Part shown: positions 23,459 to 35,568 of the stretch, piece after piece
Layout of the letters: each line of letters begins with the position of its first letter
Position numbering within the stretch: the stretch's first letter is position 1
Assembly (NCBI GenBank): GCA_003254925.1
Contig: QANZ01019395.1
Span: 479,819 to 543,818, forward strand
Length of the DNA: 64,000 nucleotides
Reading direction: 5' to 3'
DNA from: Chamaecrista fasciculata
Lineage: Eukaryota > Streptophyta > Magnoliopsida > Fabales > Fabaceae
Notes under the pieces: generated by a model
Told to the model about the DNA's origin: nothing
Seen by the model: only the letters and a program-made list of their open reading frames with translations
Database searches by the model: none
Program-made: the position numbers and the translations under genes

Positions 23459-23466
23459 AAACCCTA
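23459..23466 (-). promoter_or_regulatory. Telo-box (AAACCCTA) just upstream of the GT31 start
   Basis: AAACCCTA on the plus strand, i.e. TAGGGTTT on the coding strand, lies 10 bp before the GT31 ATG, in the presumed 5' leader. Telo-boxes are known plant promoter/leader elements bound by Myb-like telomere-repeat factors. Confidence 0.5.
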
Positions 23467-24033
23467 GAAGCCCAGGGTCTATGAGGGAATGGGAATGAGG
23501 AACGTAAAGAGGTCGGAGTTGGAGATTTGGATCGTGGCACATGTGGTGTCACTGGGAATGGAAGCTGTTAAGCTGAGGAAGAAGAAGAAGAAGACGACGA
23601 AGATCAAAGAAATGGATGAAGTAAATAAATAGTTTCACTATCCGTTATTGACAGTTAACTATATGATATGAATTATGATTAATATCTATCTGATCCAGCT
23701 TTGGTTTTTTGGGCCAAATTATCCATCGGGTTAAAAGCTTTAAGCAAAATGGGCCACACTTAATTAACCAATTTTATTTTTGCCATAATTTATCTTTAAT
23801 TTATGATTAAAAATGATGATTTTTATTTATCTTTTTTCTCAATTCATTTATTATATTTTACAAAAGTAAGGGAAAAAAATAGCTTTCACACAAATAACTT
23901 CATTTCTTATTATTAAATTATTCTGAAAATGTAATAAACATTTATTAAAAAAATACAAAATAATATATACATATTATTTGTGGTAATTTAACATGGCACA
24001 ATTGAATATCATGTTTTTAACTCTAAATTGTGC
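23467..24033. other. Intergenic spacer between the GT31 and MORF8 genes, left part
   Basis: It contains the GT31 promoter region (a GAA/GAC-rich microsatellite near 23578-23605) and then AT-rich DNA without a coding frame. Confidence 0.5.
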
Positions 24034-24628
24034 TTAGGTCTTTATTCTTTTCTATTTTGGTCCTTAATATTTTCTAACAATTACATTTTGGTCCCTAGTG
24101 TTTTCTAAAAGGCTCAACGATTGGGGTTTATTATTGAACATATATTTTTCGTCTTAAGCCCAAATGTAATAAAATTAAAGCTATGAGTTACTCTTAATGA
24201 GTTTTTTGTCTAGTTGCGGCCATTGGCATATGAGGTTAAATTAGGCATAAAATAAGGCTAGAAAGTGGACCTTATTTGTCGATGACTCTAAGTGAATGAA
24301 AAAAAAAATCATTATGAGTAACTCATAGTTTCAATTTCGTCACATTTAGACTTGAAACATTTGAAACAAGAGAGATATGACTAACTTTACGAAATGAGTA
24401 GTTCACTTATAGACCCGATTTTATGATTTCATACTCAATTTGACCTGGTTCGCCAACGACCCTTATTGTGCAGAGAAAAAACTCATCAAGGTATTTTGTA
24501 GCTATAATTAGTCACATTCAGATTTGAAATGAGAGAAATATAACCACATTCAAAAGTTAAAGATCAAAATAGAATTGTTAAGAAACATTAAGGACCAAAA
24601 TAGAACAACAAAGATATTAGAGACCTAA
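24034..24628. mobile_element. Foldback element sharing its core with the 566-1100 element
   Basis: The outer arms carry 'tattttggtccttaatattttct' and its inverted form 'aaacattaaggaccaaaatag'. The core contains 'ttcgtcacatttagacttgaaac', 'aagagagatatgactaacttta' and 'gacccgattttatg...tttgacctggttcgcc', closely parallel to 785-915. It ends about 200 bp before the MORF8 start, inside the likely promoter. Confidence 0.55.
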
Positions 24629-24762
24629 AAAAATTTGAAGTAAATATTAGCAAACAAAATGAGATTTCGACCAGCGAGTTAAGTATAACCCCTTATAAGA
24701 ATCCCCTAAAACCCTTAATTTCCCTTGTGTGTCTCACACTCTCACTGTACCCTTCTTGTGAG

Positions 24763-24770
24763 TAGGGTTT
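24763..24770 (+). promoter_or_regulatory. Telo-box (TAGGGTTT) in the MORF8 leader
   Basis: TAGGGTTT lies 56 bp upstream of the MORF8 ATG. A possible TATA-like ttataagaa lies near 24694. Confidence 0.45.
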
Positions 24771-24825
24771 ATCCTCCGGAAGAAGACGAAGCTGAAACAT
24801 TCTCATCATTCTCTTGCCCATAAAA

Positions 24826-27800
24826 ATGGCGACCCATATCCTCTCTCGGACTCTCCCCAAAACCCTAACACTATCTTCGTTAATCTCTCGCTCCCTTTCC
24901 ACAGCGTCTTCCTCTTCCGCTCTTCTCTCTCGCTCTCACCACTCATTTCTCTACCGCCTCCGCCCTCTCGCCGTCGCTATCGCCTCCTCCGATTCCCGGC
25001 GTCTCTCGTCGTCTCCCTCTTTGCGAGCATTCTCCACTCGAGCGACTGCGTCCTCGCTGAATGATCCAAACCCCAACTGGTCGAACCGGCCTCCTAAGGA
25101 GACAATCTTGCTTGATGGGTGTGACTTCGAACACTGGCTCGTCGTCATGGAGAAACCCGAAGGCGAGCCTACAAGGGACGAGATCATCGATAACTACATC
25201 AAGACTTTGGCACAAGTTGTGGGAAGGTAAGTTTTGAGTGTTTTACGTTTTATTCAATCTGTCTCTGATCGTATAGAGAACGAATGCATAACTGAAAACG
25301 CACAATTTGATACTTGATATATATATATATATATATATTAAATATTAGTTATTTGATTTATCCCTCTATATGTGCGTACCTCAAATTTTGTAGCTCTTTA
25401 TACGTGTTTTGAGCGACTGAGATGCAACGAGTTACAAAGTTTGAGCTGCAATAGTTGGGAGAATATTTTCCAAGGATGAAACTGAGTATTTTCACATAAA
25501 TTTATATTATAATAACTGAGCGGTTTCTCTTTAGTTGCAAGTTATAACTAGTTTTTGCGTTTGATACACTTTTTTACCGCTAGAGGCTTGTTTCCCGTTT
25601 CCCCCATGGTGTCTCTGTTATGTTATAGCATTGTCAAGCAAATTTGTTGGTCTGAGTTCTGAGAGATCTTCCTTCTGTGGCAACTTTTTAACCTTTGGTA
25701 AAAGCATCTTTTTTCAACCCAAAGTTCATTGACGTTTTCAATTTTCATTTTTTTTTTCTGATAATCAATCTCATCTCTAGTGTTTGCAAAAACTTTCAAT
25801 GTCATTCTAAGTGCTAATTTGGTCTAAAGTGATGATGAAAATTTCTAATTTGCGGGAAAAGGCTTTGATTGTTGTTGTTGTTATTGTTGTGGGTCACTTG
25901 GCCATGTTATTTTAGTATTTGATCCTATTTCATGACCCCTATGCAAAAATAGATGAAGTTTTTCCTTCACTCTGAGAATACTTAAATTCTTTGTACTTGG
26001 GTCATGAAATCAGGCCAAATGTTGAGATCGTTTTGTCATGTGATCAACAAATATACTATTGCCTTTAATTGTTTTTGCAGGATATTCTTAAACCCTTGTC
26101 ATTGGGCATATTAAGGCTTTTGAATTTTAAATTCTCAGCAAGTAACCTGTTTCAAATGGCAGAAGCAGAACAGTAAATTAAGTGAACCAATATAATTGCT
26201 TTTGTGCTGTTGATTAATAAGAGTTTCATTATGTTTTAAGCAAATATATAAATTAACATTCTTTTAAATCCATATGGTGCTTATAATGATATCTTAGGGA
26301 TTTGTAAGATTGGATAGAGATGGATTTTGCCACTGCCCAGGCTGTTTTAATTCAAGATGGAATTTTTGTTGACTTGTACAACTAGAGTTGTTTGTTTAGT
26401 CTTAGCTCTCTATATTGTCAAATTCTTTAAGATGGATTTGTGACATGAAATTAGAATGGCATTTTCTTTGCAGAAGGAAAATTGTCAATGACATATAATC
26501 AGAATGATGGAAGTGTTCGTAAAATACTCAAATTTCTTCCCAAAAGATGTGTAATGTAAAATGAAAAGTTTGATAATTTTTGGCCTAATGATTCACAATG
26601 CATGGTTAACTTTTGTAGTGAAGAAGAAGCAAGGATGAAGATATACTCAGTTTCTACTAGACACTACTATGCATTTGGGGCACTTGTATCTGAAGAACTC
26701 TCATATAAAATTAAGGGTAAACAGAGCTCTATCCCTTTTGATTTCTCCCTTTCTTTCTTTAGAAGTAGGGACTTAATAGATATTTTTCAAAACTGCAGAA
26801 CTGCCCAGAGTTCGGTGGGTCTTACCTGATTCGTATCTGGATGTTAAGAACAAAGATTATGGAGGTAAGACCTTTTCTTTTATACTCATATGGCCTTCAG
26901 ATGTATTTTATATATATAAAGAAATTATATAAAAAATGAAACTGCTTCCCGAGAATTTCAGATTTTGAATTAGACATGATAAAAAAGAAAAAAAAAGATA
27001 AAGATATGGATGAAATGATGAAGAGATCAGAAGTTTTAGTAAGTTTGGAATGCTTGTTGGCATATAATTAATACTGGATTATCCTCTATACATAAATCAA
27101 TACCCAAAATCCATAATAAATTAATTTTTTGCTGCATTATATCTTGTCTCCTTGCTGGATAACTGGCAAAACCTCATGATGTGTGGGCTCTTCTGTTTCC
27201 CTCTCCAGGTGAACCCTTTATTAATGGGCAAGCCGTTCCTTATGATCCCAAGTATCATGATGAATGGGTAAGGAACAATGCTCGAGCAAATGAAAGGAAC
27301 AGGCGCAATGACAGGCCACGGAATGCTGATAGGTCACGAAACTTTGATAGGAGGAGGGAAAACATGGTAAACAGAGATGCACAAAATGGACCTCCTATGT
27401 CTTATCAAACTGCTCAGAATCCTGGACCTAATATGGGTCCAGCTCCTCCGAGCAACATGGGCAGAGCTCCACCAAGCAACATGGCCGGAGCCCCTCTAAG
27501 CAATGCTGGTGGATACCCTCCCAACAACATGGACAGAGTCCCATCAAGTAATGCAGGTGGTTTCAGTCCGAGTAATGCTGGGGGCTTCCCTCCCAACAAC
27601 TCAGGTGGATTCCCTCACAATAATGCAGGCGGTTTCTCTCAAAATAATACAGGGAGTTTCCCTCCCGACAATGGAGGTGGATTCCCTCCTAACAATTCAG
27701 GTGGTTTCCCTCCTAGCAATGTCGGTGGTTTCCCTCGCAACAATACTGGTGGATACCCTCCCAACCACATGGGTGGAGTTCCCCCTAATAGTGGCTATGG

Positions 27801-28032
27801 TGGCGTTCAACCAAACAGTCCCATGACACCCAACAATATGGGAGGGATGCCGCCAAATCATAACATGGGAGGGGTCCAGCCAAATGCCGGCGGATGGTCA
27901 AGTAATTTTCCTGGGAGAGACTACCAGCCAAGCTACAACCAGAACAGAGATATGGGAGGCGCAACCGGAGGGAACTACAACCAAAACAGAGATATGGGAG
28001 GTGCAGCTGGAGGGAACCCGTACTCGGCCTGA
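24826..28032 (+). CDS. MORF8: Multiple organellar RNA editing factor MORF8/RIP1, 4 exons, 462 aa
   Basis: Exons are 24826-25226, 26619-26716, 26799-26864 and 27209-28032 (1389 nt, phases verified). The N-terminus (about 75 residues, Ser/Arg/Leu-rich) is a mitochondrial/plastid targeting sequence. The MORF domain follows: [85 protein letters not shown] (split for brevity by exon junctions), to about residue 215. A RNxNDRPRN basic stretch and a long Gly/Pro/Asn-rich tail complete it. MORF8 binds PPR editing factors and is required for C-to-U editing at many mitochondrial and some plastid sites. The N-terminal domain matches recalled Arabidopsis At3g15000 almost throughout. The tail is longer (462 versus about 395 aa) because of a repeat array of GGFPPNN-type units (27430-27840). 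Confidence 0.96.
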
Positions 28033-29257
28033 GACAGTATTGGCAAGAACATTCCAGTCTTGTGGCACCATGTAGATAAAGAAGAAATGCATCTTGGAGA
28101 ATAGGATTTGTCTTGTCTTTGAAGAAATTGAATTCATTAATTATCACTCAACCACATGATGAAACTCTATGATGTCATAATGGAAGAACTGTCACAATTT
28201 TGTATGGTGAGATTAGTTCATTGTGCGTGATCTTGAACAGTTTTCATTACACGTCTGAGGATACCTGTGAGCTGGACTAAGATAGTTATAAATTATATAA
28301 TGCCCTGATTCCTTCCGTTTAACTTGTCTACGTATATCCCCTTTTCTATCTAATCATACGGTTTACTTGTATGTTATGTATGTGCGGGTTATGAAGTCCC
28401 TACAGGCTTCCTTTCTTCCCGTTGCAAAACTTTTATAGCTCTTCCTCAAACCCCATTTTCTATTAAGGTAGTTGTACTTGTGCCCCAGATTTGAGGAATT
28501 GAGGATCTATTTTTTCATTTTTGCATTTCTATCACCCTCACCTCAAGTTTTGCTACAAAGTTTGATTTGTTTTACCCTTTTGTTAATATGATTGTGTTTC
28601 TAGTTATTAGTAACTTTAAAATATGATTGACAAAAATAGTGTCTAAGAAATGTTTTCCAACTCTAATCCCCAATCCTCCTGAGTCTGATTCTCATGATGC
28701 CCAGTTGTATCCCCTTGCGTGTCTGGCGTTGTTTTGGACAAATTGAAACACCCGCGATTTGATGTGTGAAGTTTCATGTAAATATTCTTTTTAATTTAAA
28801 AAACATCACAAGTAAAAATAATTTGGTCTCTGACGATATCTTTAAATTAAAATTGATTTTAAACTTTTTGACCCTTGAATTTATACTTTTAGTCTTTTTC
28901 AACAAGAACGTTTCATAATTCCATTTCATAATAGAGTTTACTACGCAATGAGTAAAATTTAAGGGGAGGCCATGTAATTTAACCTTATATGTGAATGTGA
29001 TAGAATCCTCTTTTGTATGCTTACATATTCAATAATGATTCTTCAAATTATACAATTTGTATGATTTCAGTAAACCAGAGGTTTTCTTTAAGAAAATAAA
29101 TAAAGCGAAAAAGGTGTGAGAGCAAAGGAACTCAAACCCCAAAGAAGTAAAATAACGTAGCTATCATGGAACTAAACAATTCAACTTAACAACCTACTCT
29201 ACCTAGTTCAACATACACCTTTTCTTATGGGTCACTGGGTATGAGCCATCGGGTATC
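28033..29257. other. MORF8 3' UTR and intergenic spacer
   Basis: The first 200-450 bp are probably the MORF8 3' UTR. The rest is AT-rich without a protein-like frame. Confidence 0.5.
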
Positions 29258-29290
29258 CGTTGGCTGTTTTCCGTCGGCTAACAGCCAACG
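29258..29290. repeat. Short perfect hairpin between convergent genes
   Basis: Arms cgttggctgtt (29258-29268) and aacagccaacg (29280-29290) are perfectly complementary over 11 bp with an 11-nt loop. It lies about 115 bp beyond the stop codon of the minus-strand NUMOD3 gene and could be in its 3' UTR. Confidence 0.6.
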
Positions 29291-29404
29291 ACTAATCCTT
29301 AGCTTAGTCAGAACTCAGAATTCATCATTAGGTGGATAGAGTGTTGGTCAAGAAACCTGTTACATACACACCATTCCAACTTCCAAGGATATGCAGAAGA
29401 TTCC

Positions 29405-32227
29405 TTACGGGTGGATTTGACCTTTTCTATTCCTAGCAGCTCGGATCTGATCAGCAAGTGAAACTTGTTTCCGCAAATTTTCTCTCTTAATAAGCTCCAA
29501 ATCCAATTCCTTAAAAGTTGGACTAATGGTTTTGAAATATCCTCCTTCTCCAGTTACTTGACCACTTATGCTCTTCCTCACGCAAATCTGAAACACAAGA
29601 CCAAGTCAACATTGTTAGAATGAGTGTAAGAAGAATTAAGGCCATAATACTGTTCTCGGTAATGGTAACTCTACTTCATAGATGCTTATACCGTATGCCC
29701 CTATGAACCAGACTTAAAACTTACATCTTTGACAGTTATTTTATAGGACATGACTTGAAGAGTATCTTTGGATTCACGAGAATGGACATTATGACATTTC
29801 TTTGATGTAGATCTAAATAAACTTATTTTTTACCAGACTGTTGAACACTACATGGAGAGATTATATTTATTTTACTATGCTATTCTAATTCTTAGTATCT
29901 TCATAAAGTTTCATTTACACATATAGCCCAAAATGAGGGAATGTTAAACCCTACCTTTGTTAATTTCGGGTTTAGTTTAAACTGTGGTGCAACTGCAGAG
30001 TCACTTTTGATTTCCTTTGCTTTTCCAGATGGCTGACTCTTTACATTTGCTTTAGTCCTCTCGTCGTGCACTTTCCTCTTTTGAGTGAGCATCACCTTTT
30101 TTATTGCTTTTATCTGTGCTGCTCTCTCTGCTGTTACCCTTGCTATCTCCATTGCTTTTACCTTTTCGGCAGATCGCTGAAGCTGATAGTGGACAGACAT
30201 TTCTTGTTCTATCTTTTCGTAGCTATCCCATTCTAGTTCTTGCTCACCTTTCCCTCCTTTCTTAGCGGCTTTGGCTATGCTTTTAGTCCAAGAATCAATG
30301 AATTTCATTGCTCCAGCAATTGCCATCTGCTTATTTTTTCCCTTTTTCTCAGCCCATTGAAGTTGATGGTGCTCCAATTGTTGTTTTATCTTATCATAGC
30401 TATCCCAATCTAACTCTTCCTGGCCACTCCCTCCTTTCCTAGCTCCATTCGCTATACTATGTGCCCACAAAAGGAAAATTTGATCCTTTGATTGCTTTGA
30501 TTTCAAGCGCTCTTTCCACACACGTCTCAATGAAAAACTTATTTTTGCCTTGATTTGGTCACTGCAGGAAAAATTACAGAGATTAAGAAACATGCTGTGT
30601 CGATTGCATTGAGTTAATTTTCATGCCAAAGGTCAAGGCAATCTAGTATTCATGCCAAACATTAAGCCAATAAGTGCAGAACTTTTATAGGGTAAGTTGA
30701 GACTCAACCCATCACAGCAGTTGCTTTCAGGCGCACTTAAGCCAATCAAAAGAAGATCAATATTAAGCCCAACACATTACGATAGAAAAAGCTTTCTTTA
30801 TAAATTGGGAACAACTCATTATCTAGATTGCTCCAAAAATCTAGCAAATTTATAAATTTAGCAGATGACTTCGAATAGAAGTAGCAAGATGTTGTTATGC
30901 ATAGAAATAAGCAGTATTTACTATCCCCATAGTGTATTCTTATAAGAGTAAATGTACATTGATAGACAAATGAACCCACACATTTTTCCAAGTCAGACAA
31001 GTGGCTAATTACAAACTAAGAGTTCATTTACAAAATAGTATATAGCCTGAACGAGTGATAGTCTAAGAATTATATTTTGCTGCACTGGCTTCTCTATGTC
31101 AAATAGTAGAGTAAAATATTACTGTTACAGCCTTATTGCCTGTGCTATTCAACCGAGCAGTAATTCTCTTTCTCTATATTGTTTCTACATTAAGATATGC
31201 ACACCCAATACTGCACATTCAGTACCTAATTATTTGTTCTTGACATTTTATTTTCGTATCAAGAAAGCATATAAATTTTAGAGAATGAGATCGCTTTCTT
31301 CTTTGAGCAGGCGTACAGACAAGTAATTAGAAGAATGGCATAGAAGACATCTTTACCTATGCCTACGGGGATGCTCAGACATCTTGTTCCTAACCTGAAG
31401 ATTTGTCAAAAAGAGCAGGGAAAAAATAAATATGAATTACAGGGTGAACCAAGAAAAAGGACTTATACATATATATATATATAGTATACAACTATACATG
31501 CATACATGATAAAAAAATTCTACCTTAAGTAATCTAACACTTCAAAATGATAATCAGTTTAGTAGTAAGAATGATAAAATCAAGAGAATTTATTTGCACC
31601 ATATATATATATGGGGGACATTCTAAAAAACTGAACGATTCTTACATGACTTCACCTTGGGGTCTCTCAATGCCTCCAATGTTCTTTGTTTAATTCGCTC
31701 ACGGGTCTCTGCATTATGAGTAATATCAGTAGTGGCCTACAAGTAGCCAACTATAACAAATCTCAATTTCCAACCACACTTAATTAGCAATTACCAGCAG
31801 AGTGTTTCCTTCCTTTGTTCCAAGGCACTCTTCCCTTGTTTGCTTGTCCTATTTTCATCCTTCGTATTCTCTCCTTAAGAGTTTTGCTATCCTGAGTTTC
31901 TAGAGAGTCGCTGTATCCGAGAACCTCATTCCCATTGTTCAAAGTTATCTTGTCCAATGGATCAACACTGACTTCTGACTTATTATACTCTCCAGCATCA
32001 GATGCCTCTCCGTCATTGACAGCAGTAAAGAGTTCTCCAGTGAGACAAACCCTTTGAGAGGAGCACACAAAAGCTAGTTTGCGAGTCACAGTCCTCGCAA
32101 CGGATATTTGATGATGCACTTTTTGTGGGTTCAGAGGATTATAATGCGTGCAATCCGCAGAATTGCCCAAAAGTGGCCTTGAATCAGTGCTCAAAATATG
32201 ATTTAAGGAAGAAAGTAGAGCAGACAT
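29405..32227 (-). CDS. NUMOD3-motif protein, probably plastid-targeted, 5 exons, 437 aa
   Basis: Exons on the minus strand are 32227-31795, 31708-31656, 31394-31357, 30561-29955 and 29587-29405 (1314 nt, phases verified). The N-terminus is Ser/Leu-rich without early acidic residues, like a chloroplast transit peptide. Residues of about 118-190 carry nuclease-associated modular domain 3 repeats: RIRRMKIGQANKGRVPWNKG, then TRERIKQRTLEALRDPKVRNKM and SDQIKAKISFSLRRVW. In bacterial and phage homing endonucleases NUMOD3 is a DNA-binding helix motif; in plants it occurs in proteins of unknown role without a nuclease domain, and I see none here. Residues of about 203-310 hold two similar units (ARKGGSGQEELDWDSYDKI and AKKGGKGEQELEWDSYEKI). 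The C-terminus is basic. The gene converges on MORF8. Confidence 0.88.
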
Positions 32228-32725
32228 GCCTCTGAGAAGACATTAAGTAAAATTTTTAATTAGAAAAATTGCGAAGAACATAACACAACACACAACAAGC
32301 TGATGCATCTGCTTCTATGTATATGAATATATAAATCAACCACTAATGCCAACTAAGAGGAATTTCTCATGCATACAAGAATAAAAGATTCCGAGGAATT
32401 TTATCAAGTCCTCCATAGTTTGTGGTATCATGAACATGTCAAACTCAAACAAATGCATCAAACATTGGAGGGCGAAATTCCATAACAAAGTTTTTTTTTT
32501 CATCTTTACTAATGTGGGGTGAATAATGAAATACCAATTGGGCAAATGAATATACATCATAGTGCATCACAAAGCTGAATTCCTAACCAACCGAAATTAA
32601 AATTTCAAGATATTTCATTACCTAAAGACAGTAAAGTTTTCTTTCAACTCCTAGTAATCTTTCAAAACCATACAAATAATCTGCGTTTGAATCGACTTTT
32701 GAAATTGAGACCAATTTTGGAGATG

Positions 32726-32726
<1 letters not shown>
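32228..32726. other. Upstream region of the NUMOD3-motif gene
   Basis: Probable 5' leader and promoter for the minus-strand gene. No other gene seen. Confidence 0.4.
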
Positions 32727-32805
<79 letters not shown>

Positions 32806-33045
32806 NNNNNNNNNNNNNNNNNNNNNNNNNNNNNNNNNNNNNNNNNNNNNNNNNNNNNNNNNNNNNNNNNNNNNNNNNNNNNNNNNNNNNNNNNNNNNNN
32901 NNNNNNNNNNNNNNNNNNNNNNNNNNNNNNNNNNNNNNNNNNNNNNNNNNNNNNNNNNNNNNNNNNNNNNNNNNNNNNNNNNNNNNNNNNNNNNNNNNNN
33001 NNNNNNNNNNNNNNNNNNNNNNNNNNNNNNNNNNNNNNNNNNNNN
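32727..33045. repeat. (GA)n microsatellite running into a 240-base assembly gap
   Basis: An uninterrupted GA tract from about 32729 to 32805 is followed by N from 32806 to 33045. Any reading frame through this region is an artefact of the repeat and the gap. Confidence 0.95.
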
Positions 33046-33203
33046 TACTTATTAGAAATATCAAAAGTAGTTTTACTATAAATTAATACAAGTCTCTTGT
33101 ATGTTTTATTAAATTTTATAAATTACTTGATATGAAACTTAAAATTAAATTATAAGGATGAAATCATATGCAATAAAAATATAGAAATTGAATTATTGTA
33201 GAT

Positions 33204-33699
33204 TAGGGTGGTAGAGGTTTGGGTTAGAGCGGATTAATTTAGGCTCATTATTTTATTTAACGAGTTATATTGAATTGGGTTATAGAAAATAATGGAGTAA
33301 CTTAAATTAACCCAAATCAAACAGTAGCGTGTTAGTTTAAGTTGAGTTGATGGATTGACTCATATTATTTTCTTTTATTCATACTATATTTATTTTTTTT
33401 AGTTTTATCCCTCTTAATTATTTTCAATTAAGAATAAAAATTTATTAAGAGACTAAATGGGAAAAATAAAATTATTTAAGAGATCAAAAATATAATTTTA
33501 ATTAAATAAAAATAATTTTTTTTTTTAATTTTTATTTTTGCAGAATAGCGGGTTAAGTTGAATTAAGCATGTTTGAAATCTTAAAACCCGAAATATATCT
33601 CAAACTATATTGAATTCAAATTACACCCCCAAATCAACTTATTAGCCCAATCCATTTAGGTTGATTTTGGTAAGTTGGTCCTATCTAATGAACACCCTA
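33204..33699. mobile_element. Non-autonomous element with TAGGGTG/CACCCTA ends
   Basis: It begins tagggtggtagaggtttggg and ends aatgaacaccctaa, giving short inverted termini. Inside, 'gggttagagcggattaatttaggctcattat ... taacgagttatattgaattggg' is mirrored by 'caacttattagcccaatccatttagg'. No clear target duplication was found. Class is probably hAT-like by the TAGGG termini. Confidence 0.45.
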
Positions 33700-34190
33700 A
33701 GACTAAATATTTGACTTAAAACGTATGTAATCTTAAGAACTTGAGAAGGATCATAGCCATACAATATAATACTAAGCATTTTTGTGATTTTATATGCATT
33801 AATAAAATTGAAGTTGAAACTTTTTTCATGTAAATGGATTTAAATTTGGGGCTTTATGACCAATTTAAACATTTGACCGATATGAGTTTAAGAATGAAAT
33901 GAAAGAGTATTTTTTTTTTTGATAGAGAATGAAATGAAAGAGTTGTTTTTGGTAGTAAATACCATCAATATTCTATAGCTTTCTTCTTTTTTTTTGACAG
34001 TCGTAGCGTTCTGAATTCGCAGTGATTTTTTTTCTCATTGGGTCATTAGTCATTACTGATTATATTTACACAATGAGGCCCAAAGCAGTCCTATAGACCA
34101 AATATAGAGATTCCCTTTCGCCTACAAAATCTCGTTCCTTCTTTTTCTCCACTCGCTTCACTCTCTCTCACTGTGATTGATACCCTGAGT
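33700..34190. other. UBA2C upstream region
   Basis: AT-rich spacer that ends in a pyrimidine-rich presumed leader (CT-rich, about 34120-34175) before the UBA2C start. Confidence 0.5.
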
Positions 34191-34204
34191 TAGGGTTAGG
34201 GTTT
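34191..34204 (+). promoter_or_regulatory. Tandem telo-boxes in the UBA2C leader
   Basis: TAGGGTTAGGGTTT is two overlapping telo-box units, 24 bp before the UBA2C ATG. Confidence 0.55.
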
Positions 34205-34227
34205 TGGTGAAGTAAACATCCTCGTCC

Positions 34228-35568
34228 ATGGATCCCACCAAGAAGCGAAAGCTCGATGACAATGGCGTCGTCCCTTCCGATTCGGATTTACAGCTCACTC
34301 CTTCCGACGCCCGCAAAATCATCGAGCGTTTCAGTCCGGAGCAGCTCATCGATATTCTTCAGGACGCTGTCGTCCATCATGCCGATGTTCTTGACGCCGT
34401 CCGATCTATCGCCGACTCCGATGTCACCCAGCGTAAACTCTTTATCCGTGGTCTTGGCTGGGAGACCACCACTGATGGCCTTCGCTCCCTCTTTTCTGCC
34501 TACGGCGAGCTTGAAGAAGCCATTGTGATTCTTGATAAGACGACCGGAAAGTCTAAGGGTTATGGCTTTGTCACCTTCAAGCACGTCGACGGCGCTTTAC
34601 TTGCTTTGAAGGAGCCCAGCAAGAGGATAGATGGTCGGGTCACTGTCACGCAGCTTGCTGCAGCCGGGAATACGGGATCAAATACAAACGCTGCGGACAT
34701 TGCGCTGCGGAAGATATATGTTGCGAATGTGCCGCCTGATCTACCTGCCGATAAACTGTTGGCTCACTTTTCACTTTACGGGGAGATTGAGGAGGGTCCG
34801 TTAGGGTTTGATAAGCAGACTGGTAAGTCCAAGGGGTTCGCTCTTTTTGTGTACAAGACTCCGGAGGGGGCACAAGCAGCGCTTGTGGATCCAGTGAAGA
34901 TGGTCGAGGGAAGGCAGCTGAATTGCAAGCTGGCGATTACTGATGGGAAACAAGGGAAACGGGGTGGTGCTGGGCCGATGGGACCTGATGGGATTCAGGG
35001 TACGGGGAATGCTCATGGGGATGGAATGGGTTTGCCTCCTCCTTCTTCCATGCCAGGGTCTCTCTCGGGTCATTATGGTGGACCGGTGGGTCTAGGATCA
35101 TATGGTGGGTATGGTAGTGGGCTTCAGGGTCAGCCTCCGCTTGGGAATCATCCCATGAATTCGTCTGTCGGTGGCACGGGACTGTCTTCGGTGGGTAATC
35201 AGGCGCCTTCTTCTCTAGGAGGTGCTGGCGGCTATAGTTCTGGGATGGGCGGTCCTTATGGTGGCTATGGCGGGCCGGGGTCAACAGGTTATGGTGCATT
35301 AGGTGGCGGCGGCGGTGTGGGTTTGGGAGGAGGTAGTGGTGGATTGGGTGCTGGTGGCCTCGGTGGTGCTGGTGGTGGATTGGGTGGTGCTGGTTCTCTG
35401 TATAGGTTGCCGGGTTCAGTAGGGCCAACCGGTGGCTATCAAGAGAGTGGACATTATAGTCTATCATCATCTGGATACCCGAATCAGCATCATCAGCCAA
35501 CTGGAGCTTCACCTGTACCTAGGGTTCCACCGGGTCCAATGTATCCAAATGTGCCTCCTTACTACTGA
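34228..35568 (+). CDS. UBA2C: UBP1-associated protein 2C, RNA-binding (two RRMs), 446 aa
   Basis: A single uninterrupted reading frame. The N-terminus has a KKRK nuclear-localisation-like cluster (residues 5-8). RRM1 has RNP2 KLFIRG (70-75) and RNP1 KGYGFVTF (110-117). RRM2 has RNP2 KIYVAN (162-167) and RNP1 KGFALFVY (202-209). From about residue 245 the C-terminus is Gly/Ser/Tyr-rich low complexity (long poly-Gly-type blocks at 35290-35400). It matches the recalled Arabidopsis UBA2C (At3g15010) in domain order, the [20 protein letters not shown]-terminus and length. UBA2 proteins are nuclear RNA-binding partners of UBP1 and act in mRNA turnover and stress/senescence signalling. It lies head-to-head with the NUMOD3-motif gene across the assembly gap. 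Confidence 0.96.
   Translation: MDPTKKRKLDDNGVVPSDSDLQLTPSDARKIIERFSPEQLIDILQDAVVHHADVLDAVRSIADSDVTQRKLFIRGLGWETTTDGLRSLFSAYGELEEAIVILDKTTGKSKGYGFVTFKHVDGALLALKEPSKRIDGRVTVTQLAAAGNTGSNTNAADIALRKIYVANVPPDLPADKLLAHFSLYGEIEEGPLGFDKQTGKSKGFALFVYKTPEGAQAALVDPVKMVEGRQLNCKLAITDGKQGKRGGAGPMGPDGIQGTGNAHGDGMGLPPPSSMPGSLSGHYGGPVGLGSYGGYGSGLQGQPPLGNHPMNSSVGGTGLSSVGNQAPSSLGGAGGYSSGMGGPYGGYGGPGSTGYGALGGGGGVGLGGGSGGLGAGGLGGAGGGLGGAGSLYRLPGSVGPTGGYQESGHYSLSSSGYPNQHHQPTGASPVPRVPPGPMYPNVPPYY

Noticed and set aside
27414..28147. Repeat-rich open frames in other frames of MORF8 exon 4
   Set aside because: They arise from the repeated coding units of the MORF8 tail and have no independent evidence.
32651..33086. 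Open frames on both strands through the GA repeat and the N run
   Set aside because: A GA dinucleotide repeat has no stops in most frames and the N region cannot be translated. No protein is implied.
34937..35512. A 191-codon open frame on the minus strand inside UBA2C, and shorter frames antisense to it
   Set aside because: These are shadows of the Gly-rich UBA2C coding strand (GGN codons read as His/Pro-rich text). The plus-strand RRM protein is certain.
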